From assembly GCA_027618255.1 (NCBI GenBank), contig JAQCFG010000014.1:1-37703 (forward strand): 37,703 bases of DNA. The letters run 5' to 3'. The translations under genes were made by a program, and so were the position numbers. The notes below the pieces were generated by a model. It searched no databases, was not told where the DNA came from, and saw only the letters and a program-made list of their open reading frames with translations. Source of the DNA: Cyanobacteriota bacterium (lineage in GTDB: Bacteria > Cyanobacteriota > Vampirovibrionia > LMEP-6097). Positions 1 through 8,156 of the stretch are shown piece by piece (position 1 is the stretch's first letter; each line of letters starts with the position of its first letter).

Positions 1-651
1 GAAACAATTGATCGTAGGAAAGGTGATTCTATTAATTTAAAAGCTAAGTTGATACAAGCTGGCTTTGATAAACTAACTTCTGAACAAAAATATTTTATTG
101 TTGACGCTTTACTACGCACATATATATTAAATGAGAATGGTGAGCAGAAACAAGCAGAAGATGCATCGGTTACAAGATTTGTTAAATTAATAAATCAACT
201 CAAATCAATTTCTACGACTCCATCACCTGAAATAGAATTACCCGCTGTAACTCCAATACCATTTGATTCTAAAATTGTTAGTCAAGGAGCAAGCTTAGTT
301 CAAGATACAATTGATGCTACATCAAATGAGACTATAGATTTAGAAAAAATGATCTTAAGGCTCACTGGAGAGAGTGAACATGATTGGGATACATTGGTTG
401 GTCATAGTGGGCGTGAAACTTTGTCACCTCAAGAGGCGGCAGACCATTACAGAAGGGTTGCAATTAATGATAAATTTGTTAATGGTAGAGATTCAGAGCC
501 GATTATGCAAAATGCTTTAGAGATCTTGGCTCAGGCTTATAGACTTACTGAGGCTTATGGTTCATTTTCGAAAAATAAAGTAGAAGCTCTTGCAGAGATT
601 CATGAAGAGATGATGAATATTGCACTTACTATGCTTACTGAGGTTTACTAA
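1..651 (+). CDS. Hypothetical protein, 5' end outside window
   Basis: The reading frame is open from base 1, so the gene starts upstream and at least 216 residues are visible. An internal TTG at 49 is not a convincing start. I recognise no domain. The protein is soluble-looking, acidic and mostly helical, with a Pro-rich linker around visible residues 70-85 and a helical C-terminus rich in Ala, Glu and Met. It has no signal peptide or membrane segment in the visible part. Its stop codon overlaps the end of the convergent DUF2283 gene by 17 bp. No function is proposed. Confidence 0.7.
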   Translation, partial: ETIDRRKGDSINLKAKLIQAGFDKLTSEQKYFIVDALLRTYILNENGEQKQAEDASVTRFVKLINQLKSISTTPSPEIELPAVTPIPFDSKIVSQGASLVQDTIDATSNETIDLEKMILRLTGESEHDWDTLVGHSGRETLSPQEAADHYRRVAINDKFVNGRDSEPIMQNALEILAQAYRLTEAYGSFSKNKVEALAEIHEEMMNIALTMLTEVY

Positions 652-856
652 AACTCTCACTTTCAATAATTAGCCGATGTGGTTCCTTTGGTTTATAGTT
701 TAGCTGCTCAAAGCCAACTGTTTCACCTGTGTTTTCATCTTTGATTAATAGGCTGCCATTACCTAGTTCTTCGCAAATATGATTTTCGCTAGGTTCGTGG
801 AAATAGATAGTTAGAGTTTCACCAATAGTATCGTGTATAACTTTTATTTTCGCCAT
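635..856 (-). CDS. DUF2283 family small protein (putative antitoxin)
   Basis: This 73-residue protein has the DUF2283 pattern: a short beta-rich domain with 'DTIGETLTIYF' near the start and 'GFEQLNY' near the middle. Small DUF2283 proteins are often encoded next to a partner of about 100 residues in toxin-antitoxin-like pairs. Here the start overlaps the end of the upstream 109-residue gene by 13 bp, so the two are translationally coupled, with the putative toxin first. The antitoxin role is inferred from family and arrangement only; DNA binding is not evident in the sequence. Confidence 0.6.
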   Translation of the reverse strand: MAKIKVIHDTIGETLTIYFHEPSENHICEELGNGSLLIKDENTGETVGFEQLNYKPKEPHRLIIESESFSKPQ

Positions 857-1173
857 ATTTCTTTACCTTCTTTTATTTTATCAGTAATGTAGGCAGTTTT
901 CACAAAACCTATTCCATTAAGTTTTTTAAATATGACTACAAGCCAATATTGACCTTCTTTGATATAGCATAAAAAAGAATTGTCAATGTAAATGCTTTTT
1001 CTAATAATTTCGGGTTTTTTGATACATTCAACCAGCTTGTCAATTTTGCCTATGAGTTTAACGTGTTTCGTTTGTATTTTCCACCATTGCTCTTTTGTCA
1101 TGCGTACTCTACATGATAAATAAGCCTCCACCTCAAACATTGCTTCAGGCAATTCAGTCTCATCTAAACTCAC
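844..1173 (-). CDS. Putative toxin partner of DUF2283 protein (PBECR-like?)
   Basis: This is a 109-residue basic protein. The layout 'RVRMTKEQWWKIQTKH', then 'IKKPEIIRKS', a central beta hairpin ('CYIKEGQYWLVVIFKK') and 'VKTAYITDKIKEG' resembles small RelE/PBECR-type nucleases that sit beside DUF2283 antitoxins. The assignment rests on pattern recall and is tentative. The start is a GTG whose bases overlap the TGA stop of yifB (GTGA at 1173-1170), so translation is probably coupled to yifB. An alternative ATG lies at 1140. If the toxin reading is right, the pair has become the tail of the yifB transcript. Confidence 0.45.
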   Translation of the reverse strand: MSLDETELPEAMFEVEAYLSCRVRMTKEQWWKIQTKHVKLIGKIDKLVECIKKPEIIRKSIYIDNSFLCYIKEGQYWLVVIFKKLNGIGFVKTAYITDKIKEGKEIWRK

Positions 1174-2720
1174 TTCCTATACCTCTCCCAATCAATAGAC
1201 CTAAAACTCAGTGCTTCAGCCAAATGTTGAATTCGCATAAACTCACTAGCATCCAAGTTTGCAATAGTCCTAGCAAGTCGCAAAATCTTCTGGTGAGAGC
1301 GAGCAGAAAGATCTAGATTCAAAATAGCTTTGTCCATAAACTCCAGTTCGGTTTGTTCCAAGACAAGTCCCTTTGATTCTTTTATCGCAAACTGACGTGC
1401 TTGGATGATTTTAGTTTTGCAACTGTCAGTGAGACTAGAGTTTTTGACTAGAGTCGAGCCACTAGCACGGCGATTGAGTAGTTTGATTTGATCATAATCG
1501 AGCCGGCACAGTTCTATGTGCATATCGATGCGGTCTAATAATGGACCAGAAAGCCTACCTATGTAATTGCTTATTTGTTTTGGAGAGCAGCTGCAGGGCT
1601 TGACTGTGTCTCCCAAATAGCCGCAGGGACAAGGGTTGCAGGCGGCAATCAAAGTGAAGCTCGCCGGGAAGCGTAAGGATTGTCTAATGCGATTGATGTT
1701 AATTGATTTATCTTCAAGTATTTGCCTAAGCTGCTCGATGCTATGTCGGTTAAATTCTGTGAGTTCATCAAGAAACAAAACACCGTTGTGAGCCAAGCTC
1801 ACTTCACCAGGTTTGACTTTGGAGCCGCCACCAACTAGTGCTGCGTTACTTGTGCTGTGATGCGGCGCACGTAGCGGCGGTTCGAGCATCAAGTCACCAT
1901 TGCTCATACCACTTATGCTGTAGATCTTAGTTAGTTCAAGTGCTTGATCAAAACTAAGAGCTGGCAACAAATCAATGAAGCGATTAGCGAGCATTGATTT
2001 GCCGCAACCAGGTGGACCAATCATTAGTACATGATGCCCGCCCGCTGCTGCAATCTCCAAGCCACGTTTGGCTTGTTCTTGTCCAATAACTTCGCTCAGG
2101 TCGCGATTGGATTTTGTTTTGTTTTTGAGTTTTGTTCTGTCTAGTACCGGTACCTGATATTGTTCTAAGATTTCATTATTGCTTCTGTCAATTGCTTCAA
2201 TCAATGATTGAAGTTCAAAGAGGTTTTTGATTGCATAGATTTCTGAATTAGATTTGCTTGCTAGTTTAATCAAGCTCGCTTCATTACGGTTATCATAGGG
2301 AACTACTATATGTTGGATCTTGGCTTCTTGCGCTTGCAAGGCTAGTGGTAGTAGCCCAATGATTTGTTTGAGCTTGCCATTGAGCGAGAGCTCACCAAAA
2401 AAACAACAGCTGGCAAGTAATTGAGGAGCTACATTAATATAGCCGTGATTGACCATCAGTGTTGCCGCGATAGCCAAATCAAAATGACTACCTTCTTTGG
2501 GCAAGTGAGCAGGAATTAAATTAACCAGGATCTTGCCAGCGTCAAGCGGATAGTTGCTTGATTCCAAAGCAGCTCTGACTCTATCTTTGGACTCGCTAAT
2601 GGATTTACTAGCAAGTCCAACGATATTGAATCCAGGCATGCCGCCTCCAGAATCAAGTTCAACTTCAATAATTTGTGCGTTAATTCCCTCGAGGGTTGCG
2701 GAGTGAGTTTTGCTGTACAT
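1170..2720 (-). CDS. comM: YifB/ComM family Mg-chelatase-like AAA+ ATPase
   Basis: The N-terminal lobe starts 'MYSKTHSATLEG' and contains 'GGMPGFNIVGL' and 'LVNLIPAHLPKEGSHFDLAIA', the fold shared by YifB/ComM. The AAA+ core has Walker A GPPGCGKS at about residue 235 and Walker B 'VLFLDELTEF' with Asp near 318. The cysteine cluster 'CNPCPCGYLGD...CSC' and a C-terminal helical domain follow. In naturally competent bacteria ComM is a branch-migration helicase that extends incoming DNA during recombination. I chose the ATG at 2720 because family members begin just before this block and a GGGGA sits upstream; in-frame ATGs at 2732 and 2744 are alternatives. It ends in a GTGA overlap with the next gene. 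Confidence 0.9.
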   Translation of the reverse strand: MYSKTHSATLEGINAQIIEVELDSGGGMPGFNIVGLASKSISESKDRVRAALESSNYPLDAGKILVNLIPAHLPKEGSHFDLAIAATLMVNHGYINVAPQLLASCCFFGELSLNGKLKQIIGLLPLALQAQEAKIQHIVVPYDNRNEASLIKLASKSNSEIYAIKNLFELQSLIEAIDRSNNEILEQYQVPVLDRTKLKNKTKSNRDLSEVIGQEQAKRGLEIAAAGGHHVLMIGPPGCGKSMLANRFIDLLPALSFDQALELTKIYSISGMSNGDLMLEPPLRAPHHSTSNAALVGGGSKVKPGEVSLAHNGVLFLDELTEFNRHSIEQLRQILEDKSININRIRQSLRFPASFTLIAACNPCPCGYLGDTVKPCSCSPKQISNYIGRLSGPLLDRIDMHIELCRLDYDQIKLLNRRASGSTLVKNSSLTDSCKTKIIQARQFAIKESKGLVLEQTELEFMDKAILNLDLSARSHQKILRLARTIANLDASEFMRIQHLAEALSFRSIDWERYRK

Positions 2721-2883
2721 TGTAATCCCCATCTGTATATTCAAATGGGTGTTTTTTTCTTAGCCAAGGGTTAAATAGTGGAGTGCACAAAGGTGCTATA
2801 AGTCCAAATAGGCACATAAAAGTCATTGTAATTAGTTCACTAGTCTCGTATTTAGCTAGTTCACTTTGAATAAAGTTGTGCAT
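2680..2883 (-). CDS. Small membrane protein, unknown
   Basis: This 67-residue reading frame has one clear hydrophobic segment at about residues 18-43 and a polar C-terminal tail. The ATG at 2883 is preceded by a good Shine-Dalgarno-like AAAGGGA at a spacing of 8. It overlaps the upstream small gene by 23 bp and runs about 40 bp into yifB, which suggests coupled translation. No family is recognised. Part of the C-terminal tail overlaps yifB coding sequence, so its composition there may be constrained by the other frame. Confidence 0.5.
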   Translation of the reverse strand: MHNFIQSELAKYETSELITMTFMCLFGLIAPLCTPLFNPWLRKKHPFEYTDGDYNVQQNSLRNPRGN

Positions 2884-3103
2884 TGTTAATGTCCCTTTCT
2901 TGCATAATTATATAGCTATTAGCAATATAGAGCAAACCGGCTATTAGAAAGAGGCAAGCAAGTAGCATTGGCCATAAGTTTGGTTTAAAGTTGGTAGTGA
3001 TCATATTGAGAACTCCTATACAAAATGGTGTTGACAGAACCGACCCAAAAAAGAAATGTACTTTGGCTTCAAACTCCTTTGATCTATCATATATGTATAC
3101 CAT
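2861..3103 (-). CDS. Small membrane protein, unknown (2 TM)
   Basis: An 80-residue protein with two hydrophobic stretches, about residues 18-37 and 46-66, and charged ends. I chose the ATG at 3103, although a TTG at 3127 is also in frame, because a TGC-TATAAA box ends 7 nt before this ATG, as for other apparently leaderless genes here. No Shine-Dalgarno is visible. It leads a leftward group with a second small membrane protein and yifB. Function unknown. Confidence 0.5.
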   Translation of the reverse strand: MVYIYDRSKEFEAKVHFFFGSVLSTPFCIGVLNMITTNFKPNLWPMLLACLFLIAGLLYIANSYIIMQERDINNAQLYSK

Positions 3104-3110
3104 TAATAAA

Positions 3111-3119
3111 TTTATAGCA
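3111..3119 (-). promoter_or_regulatory. Extended -10 (TGC-TATAAA), leaderless start
   Basis: Read on the minus strand, TGC-TATAAA ends 7 nt before the ATG at 3103. This puts the expected transcription start at or next to the start codon. No strong -35 is seen. Confidence 0.45.
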
Positions 3120-3139
3120 AGGCTCAAATCAGAACGAAA

Positions 3140-3253
3140 GGGGTCATTTAACCCCTGGGTGTTTTCTGTGCATCCCTTTGTTTATAGGAGATTTAGCTGG
3201 ATTGAGTTTTTGAGTGAGTTAATGTTTTTGATTTAAGGGGGTCATTTAACCTC
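3140..3253. repeat. Paired palindrome GGGGTCATTTAACCCC, two copies
   Basis: Copy 1 (3140-3155) is an inverted repeat with GGGGT/ACCCC arms. Copy 2 (3238-3253) reads GGGGTCATTTAACCTC, one base different. They are 98 bp apart in the divergent intergenic region before purA. They could be paired operators or the ends of a small element. Confidence 0.55.
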
Positions 3254-3281
3254 TGACTTCTCGGTATCTTTTGTCCCGACA

Positions 3282-4650
<1,369 letters not shown>

Positions 4651-4823
4651 GCTGCACTGAAAAATGCAAAATATCAACCCTTATCTGACACGTGCGGGTC
4701 CTTACAGACCCAACATGGGTCATACTTTTTCCTTTATTTTCAGCTCTTTTTCCCACAACCATGTTATACGGACAGAACCTTTTTCATGGACCCGACTAGA
4801 AAACTTCGTTTTTCAGCGTGTCC

Positions 4824-5099
4824 TTAACCAGGCAACGACATCTCTGGAATCCTTTCTATGATTGAGCTTGTGTAGTTCACCATATAACGGATGATCCAAG
4901 GTCCGGCAAAGAAATAACTAATAATCATGATGACTAGTTTAGGCACAAAGGTTAGTGTTTGCTCACTGATTTGAGTTAGTGCTTGAAACAAACTTATGAG
5001 CACACCACCAATCAGACTTGGTACCAAGATTGGAATAGAGACAATTGCTGCTGTCAACAATGCTTGATTTGATATATCTATAAATTGTGCTTGATCCAT
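4824..5099 (-). CDS. fliQ: Flagellar export apparatus protein FliQ
   Basis: FliQ is a small two-helix membrane protein of the flagellar type III export gate (with FliP and FliR). The 91-residue product has 'IVSIPILVPSLIGGVLISLFQALTQISEQTLTFVPKL', the family's conserved helix-loop, then a second membrane helix ending 'AGPWIIRYMV'. I start it at the ATG at 5099, which overlaps the TAA of fliP (TAATG), rather than at an in-frame codon 42 bp upstream; this gives the family length of about 90. fliR does not follow; the next gene is convergent purA. Confidence 0.95.
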   Translation of the reverse strand: MDQAQFIDISNQALLTAAIVSIPILVPSLIGGVLISLFQALTQISEQTLTFVPKLVIMIISYFFAGPWIIRYMVNYTSSIIERIPEMSLPG

Positions 5100-5818
5100 T
5101 AAGCAAATCCTTTCATTAAGCCTTCGCTCAAGAGTGCCCAACCATCAATTAATACAAAGAGCACGATTTTAAATGGCAGCGAGATAGTCGTTGGCGGCAA
5201 GAACATCAAACCAATCGAGACCAGGGCACTGGCTACAATCATGTCTATGATAATGAAAGGCATGAAGATCATGAAGCCAATTTTGAATGCTTTTTTTAAT
5301 TCGCTAAGTATGAACGAGACTACCAAAATGTGAGGCGGCAAGTCATCAAGGCTTTCTGGTTTTTCGATGTCAGCAACTCTCAGGGCTAGTTCAAACTCAG
5401 AGCTATCAGTTTGTCTGATCATGAATTCCTTCATTGGATCAAAAGCACGCTTGAAAAAAGTTTGTTCATCTATTTGCTGTTGCATGAAGGGTTGCAGCGC
5501 TTCGGAGTTGACTCGATCAAAGGTCGGTTGCATAACCATGAAAGTCAAAATTAAAGATAGTCCAACCAGTATTTGTGTTGGTGGAAGTTGCCCTAGCCCC
5601 ATTGCTGTTCTAAGCATTCCAAATACGATTATGAATCGTATAAAACTAGTGGTCATCAAGAATATTGATGGAGCCACACTTAGAATCGTGAGCATAATCA
5701 GGATTTGTACACCTGTACCTACGCCTTCAGTCCCGTCGCCAAGGCTGAGGGAAATGCCTGGAGCTGCAAGAACCGCTTGTGGGAGTAGTGTAAGAATTAA
5801 TATCGCGAGTCTATGCAT
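5099..5818 (-). CDS. fliP: Flagellar export apparatus protein FliP
   Basis: The 239-residue product has a cleavable signal peptide ('MHRLAILILTLLPQAVLA'), as FliP does, followed by four membrane segments. The hallmark 'SFIRFIIVFGMLRTAMGLGQLPPTQILVGLSLILTFMVM' and the C-terminal 'FMIFMPFIIIDMIVASALVSIGLMFLPPTTISLPFKIVLFVLIDGW' are both present. FliP forms the core of the export gate with FliQ and FliR. It is translationally coupled to fliQ and divergent from fur. Upstream is TATAAG 7 nt before the ATG, and also a weak AAGG, so the start could be leaderless or weakly SD-led. Confidence 0.97.
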   Translation of the reverse strand: MHRLAILILTLLPQAVLAAPGISLSLGDGTEGVGTGVQILIMLTILSVAPSIFLMTTSFIRFIIVFGMLRTAMGLGQLPPTQILVGLSLILTFMVMQPTFDRVNSEALQPFMQQQIDEQTFFKRAFDPMKEFMIRQTDSSEFELALRVADIEKPESLDDLPPHILVVSFILSELKKAFKIGFMIFMPFIIIDMIVASALVSIGLMFLPPTTISLPFKIVLFVLIDGWALLSEGLMKGFA

Positions 5819-5901
5819 AGTTAGCCTTATACCTAGACGCTAACTATGAGTATATGGTTTCGAAAAGAATACAAAAACTGGGATCTATGATTGATAAACT
5901 G

Positions 5902-5937
5902 AGCTTATTGAGAATATTCGCAATAAGCTGCTATACT
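5902..5937 (+). promoter_or_regulatory. fur promoter overlapped by a 28-bp palindromic operator
   Basis: A near-perfect palindrome at 5902-5929 has arms AGCTTATTG and CAATAAGCT around a GAATATTC core; only the 5911/5920 pair mismatches. It covers the -35 (TTGAGA, 5908-5913), and TGC-TATACT follows at 5929-5937 (18 bp spacing). The start codon begins 8 nt after the -10. The position is ideal for autorepression by Fur. Confidence 0.65.
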
Positions 5938-5945
5938 TAGGTTTA

Positions 5946-6410
5946 ATGACAATAGACGACAAGACAGAAGAAATGCTTAAGAGCATGAGAGAACAAGGTT
6001 ATCGGGTAACTCCTCAAAGAGAGACCGTAATTAGAATCTTTCACGAGGCAGGAGACAAGCATCTTTCTGCTGAGGATGTTTTTGACATACTCAAAGAAAG
6101 TAGTGAGCAGATATCACTTGCAACTACCTACCGCACCCTCAAAATGCTTGTCAAAATGAATATTTTGCGTGAGCTTGATTTTGCTGAAACCCACAAGCAC
6201 TATGAGCTTGTTGATGCAGACGCGCCGCCGCATCATCATATTATTTGCCTCAACTGCAATAAAACAATTGAGTTTGAAGATGACTTGGTTAATGAATTAG
6301 GCAAACGTATCGCCGAAAAACACGGTGTTGAGATCGTTGATATGCAATTTCAAATCTTTGCGAATTGTCCACATGGAGACGATGACGAGCAAAGAACTCA
6401 TAGGCAATAA
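5946..6410 (+). CDS. fur: Fur family metalloregulator
   Basis: The 154-residue protein has the winged-helix domain ('GYRVTPQRETVIRIF', 'SLATTYRTLKMLVK') at residues 18-75 and the metal-sensing dimerisation domain with His96-98 and the CxxC pair Cys101/Cys104. The second structural CxxC of many Fur/PerR proteins is not present: only Cys141 remains, in 'ANCPHGDDD'. Sequences such as 'ICLNCNKTIEFE' look cyanobacterial. Fur could equally be PerR- or Zur-like; the metal cannot be told from sequence. It probably represses its own promoter through the adjacent palindrome. The start is apparently leaderless; an internal ATG at 5973 is an alternative. Confidence 0.9.
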   Translation: MTIDDKTEEMLKSMREQGYRVTPQRETVIRIFHEAGDKHLSAEDVFDILKESSEQISLATTYRTLKMLVKMNILRELDFAETHKHYELVDADAPPHHHIICLNCNKTIEFEDDLVNELGKRIAEKHGVEIVDMQFQIFANCPHGDDDEQRTHRQ

Positions 6411-6461
6411 TTGGTTTCGTTGTTGGTACTAACCTTTGCATGAGATTAGTTTCAATTATAA

Positions 6462-6833
6462 CTAGTCTACAACCACACCCTCAACCCTAACAAACTCAGG
6501 TTTCTTTTCTGCTAAATAGGCTCTGTAAAAATCGGCAGCATTCATTGGTGCTTTGCGCGTGTCCATATGCTCATTAGACTTGTTTTGAAAGTCAGAATTA
6601 TCTCCGAAGGCAACACGCGCATTCCCCGCGGTTGCTACCTTTTTTTGAGCGACCTGTACATCAGAACTTTGTTTTGAAACAGGTCTATTTAATTGAGAAA
6701 CAAGTTTACTGGCTTCATCGATAATTTTGCTTAGTGCTCTGTCTTTGCCGTTGTCATGGGCACGACGCGCCGCTTGAAGTACCTTATTGAGCATTTCAAT
6801 AGTTTGGCGTTGATTGAGACCAAGATCTTCCAT
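6462..6833 (-). CDS. Hypothetical protein carrying an in-frame palindromic repeat
   Basis: This is a 123-residue protein of unknown function. Residues 1-48 form a basic helical segment ('NQRQTIEMLNKVLQAARRAHDNGKDRAL'). Residues about 49-87 are encoded by a palindromic repeat that recurs between rsmI and the protease-kinase gene, here open in frame. The last 35 residues ('NAADFYRAYLAEKKPEFVRVEG') look like a separate native segment. No signal peptide and no recognised domain. It is convergent with fur, and a palindromic region separates it from the upstream NagA-like gene. The repeat looks like an insertion that the protein tolerates. Confidence 0.55.
   Translation of the reverse strand: MEDLGLNQRQTIEMLNKVLQAARRAHDNGKDRALSKIIDEASKLVSQLNRPVSKQSSDVQVAQKKVATAGNARVAFGDNSDFQNKSNEHMDTRKAPMNAADFYRAYLAEKKPEFVRVEGVVVD
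6571..6687 (-). repeat. Palindromic repeat family 1, copy A (inside a reading frame)
   Basis: On the minus strand this 117-bp stretch aligns almost end to end with 25402-25519, with roughly 12-16 differences and two single-base gaps. Internal hairpins include GACCTGT/ACAGGTC and GCAAC...GTTGC arms. In this copy the frame is open through the whole element. Confidence 0.8.
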
Positions 6834-6904
6834 AGCTATAAAATGCCCAGAATCTCGGGGATAAGGCTAGGTCATTTGTATGGTAACTGACTTTGATTAA
6901 TAGT

Positions 6905-6982
6905 GGAGCGTGTTATACACCCAGCCCAAATTACTAAATATAAAGATCTCAGTTAATAAATATGGGCTGGGTTACACGCCCC
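6905..6982. repeat. Long imperfect inverted repeat downstream of the NagA-like gene
   Basis: The left arm (6905-6928) contains GCGTGTTATACACCCAGCCC, and the right arm (6963-6982) reads TGGGCTGGGTTACACGCCCC. They pair over about 20 bases with one or two bulges, separated by 34 nt of AT-rich sequence. The right arm touches the stop codon of the deacetylase gene. There is no T-run, so it is not a canonical terminator. Confidence 0.65.
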
Positions 6983-7875
6983 TAGTTGATAACCCCTAAT
7001 TTAAGCAATTTCTTGGGAGTTTCATTACAAGCTTGCTTGACAGCAGCCTCAGGAATCCCAATAGCTATAGCGTTTTGGGCATGTTTGGCAAGACTCACAA
7101 GTCCTCCTTGTAGGTTATTGATTTCGGGCCGCAAAACCACTGAATCACTCACCAAAATCATTTTGTCTTTTTTCTTGGCGAAGAGCTTTTTTAATAGGCG
7201 CGGGTCGATATGTTCATCGCCATCTTTTTTTGAGCCAGCAATTGCCATACAATAGATGTTGGGGTTTTGATAAGCAGCAAGTCCAATACCACCATCTATT
7301 TCAGTATCTAATCTGCTTAAGTCAAGATCAGAGCAATCTCGTTGCTCGAAATCGTTCATTATATACATTGCGTTTCCCCAATGAGTTACTAAGTTCACGC
7401 CATAGTTTTCAAAAGCTCTCTGAGCCTCGTTATAACTAGCATTGCTGTGACCATAACTAACTAGGATGCCATTGTCTTGAGCTAATCTGGTGACTTCACC
7501 TTGCGGGTCTAGCTTGGGACAAATCGTCCACAGCTTGATCAAACCAGGGAAATCAGCGATCAATGATTTTGCTTCTTTATAATTAAGTGCAGTTGCATGC
7601 TCTGGTGGATGCACTCCTAAACGGGTGATCAAGCCACCTTCAATGTGAACTCCAAGCAAATTCTCATTAGCAAACTTGTTACTGTAGTTTTGAATGCGTT
7701 TGAGATTTGTCACAAAGCTGTCATAGCTTGAAGTGATTATGGTGGCCAAATATTGCTCCACTCCTTTTTTATTTAGGTAGTCATTCAGTGAATTTATTGA
7801 TGCATCTTCTGGGGCCTGCCAGAAATTACAAGAAAAATCCTCCGTTGCCAAGCCATTAATTTGCAGATCAAGCAT
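6982..7875 (-). CDS. NagA-like amidohydrolase (GlcNAc-6-P deacetylase family), compact
   Basis: The catalytic barrel of NagA is recognisable: 'LDLQINGLATEDF' (cf. the family's DxQ-NG motif), 'LLGVHIEGG' (metal-binding Glu), 'SYGHSNASY' and 'THWGNAM' (metal/substrate His) and 'ILVSDSV' (catalytic Asp). NagA hydrolyses the N-acetyl group of GlcNAc-6-phosphate in amino-sugar recycling. At 297 residues it is much shorter than the usual 380 or so: the N-terminal and C-terminal beta-sandwich parts are missing, so substrate and activity are uncertain. I start at 7875 (ATG) because homology begins there and TATGAT ends 6 nt upstream; the frame stays open to a TTG at 7980. Confidence 0.75.
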   Translation of the reverse strand: MLDLQINGLATEDFSCNFWQAPEDASINSLNDYLNKKGVEQYLATIITSSYDSFVTNLKRIQNYSNKFANENLLGVHIEGGLITRLGVHPPEHATALNYKEAKSLIADFPGLIKLWTICPKLDPQGEVTRLAQDNGILVSYGHSNASYNEAQRAFENYGVNLVTHWGNAMYIMNDFEQRDCSDLDLSRLDTEIDGGIGLAAYQNPNIYCMAIAGSKKDGDEHIDPRLLKKLFAKKKDKMILVSDSVVLRPEINNLQGGLVSLAKHAQNAIAIGIPEAAVKQACNETPKKLLKLGVIN

Positions 7876-7881
7876 ATAAAC

Positions 7882-7887
7882 ATCATA
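7882..7887 (-). promoter_or_regulatory. -10 box TATGAT, leaderless start of NagA-like gene
   Basis: TATGAT ends 6 nt before the ATG at 7875 with no Shine-Dalgarno, matching the spacing of other apparent leaderless genes here. It supports the shorter start. Confidence 0.4.
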
Positions 7888-8073
7888 TCTCTTATCTAGG
7901 ATGAATTTAATCAAGATATTCTCGGCAACGACGGAGCTTGTGCTGAAAACCTGAGCCCACAAGGTTTTTCGGCTAGTCAAAATTATTCAATTTTGCGGAA
8001 CAGTAGTTATTAAAAATTAAATTTGTAAAAGACAACAGCTATTGTATTGTACAAATTAAGGTTTTTATGAGAC

Positions 8074-8150
8074 TATAATGCCTGATGGTTAACCTGGACT
8101 GGTTAGCTATGTTCTATCTCATCGAGATAACGAAGAACAAAATAGGAGAT
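8074..8150 (+). promoter_or_regulatory. Promoter -10 and RBS of beta-barrel gene
   Basis: TATAAT at 8074-8079 predicts a leader of about 70 nt, and TAGGAGAT at about 8143-8150 lies 6 nt before the ATG at 8157. The strong RBS settles the start in favour of 8157 over an in-frame ATG at 8085. Confidence 0.6.
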
Positions 8151-8156
8151 AAATTT

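Noticed and set aside
4664-4861. 65-codon open frame between purA and fliQ
   Set aside because: It has no RBS and no family resemblance, its composition is poor, and it runs over the end of fliQ. The intergenic region otherwise shows only a weak 5-bp hairpin (4696-4711) without a T-run.
6441-6466. Short inverted repeat (AGATTAGTT/AACTAGTCT) between fur and the 123-residue gene
   Set aside because: The stem is short and AT-rich with no T-run on either strand; too weak to call a terminator.
7876-7980. N-terminal extension of the NagA-like gene to a TTG
   Set aside because: The extra 35 residues have no resemblance to NagA's N-terminus, and a -10 box with 6-nt spacing lies inside the extension.
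8085-8156. Upstream ATG for the beta-barrel protein
   Set aside because: It would bury the signal peptide; the strong RBS lies before the ATG at 8157.
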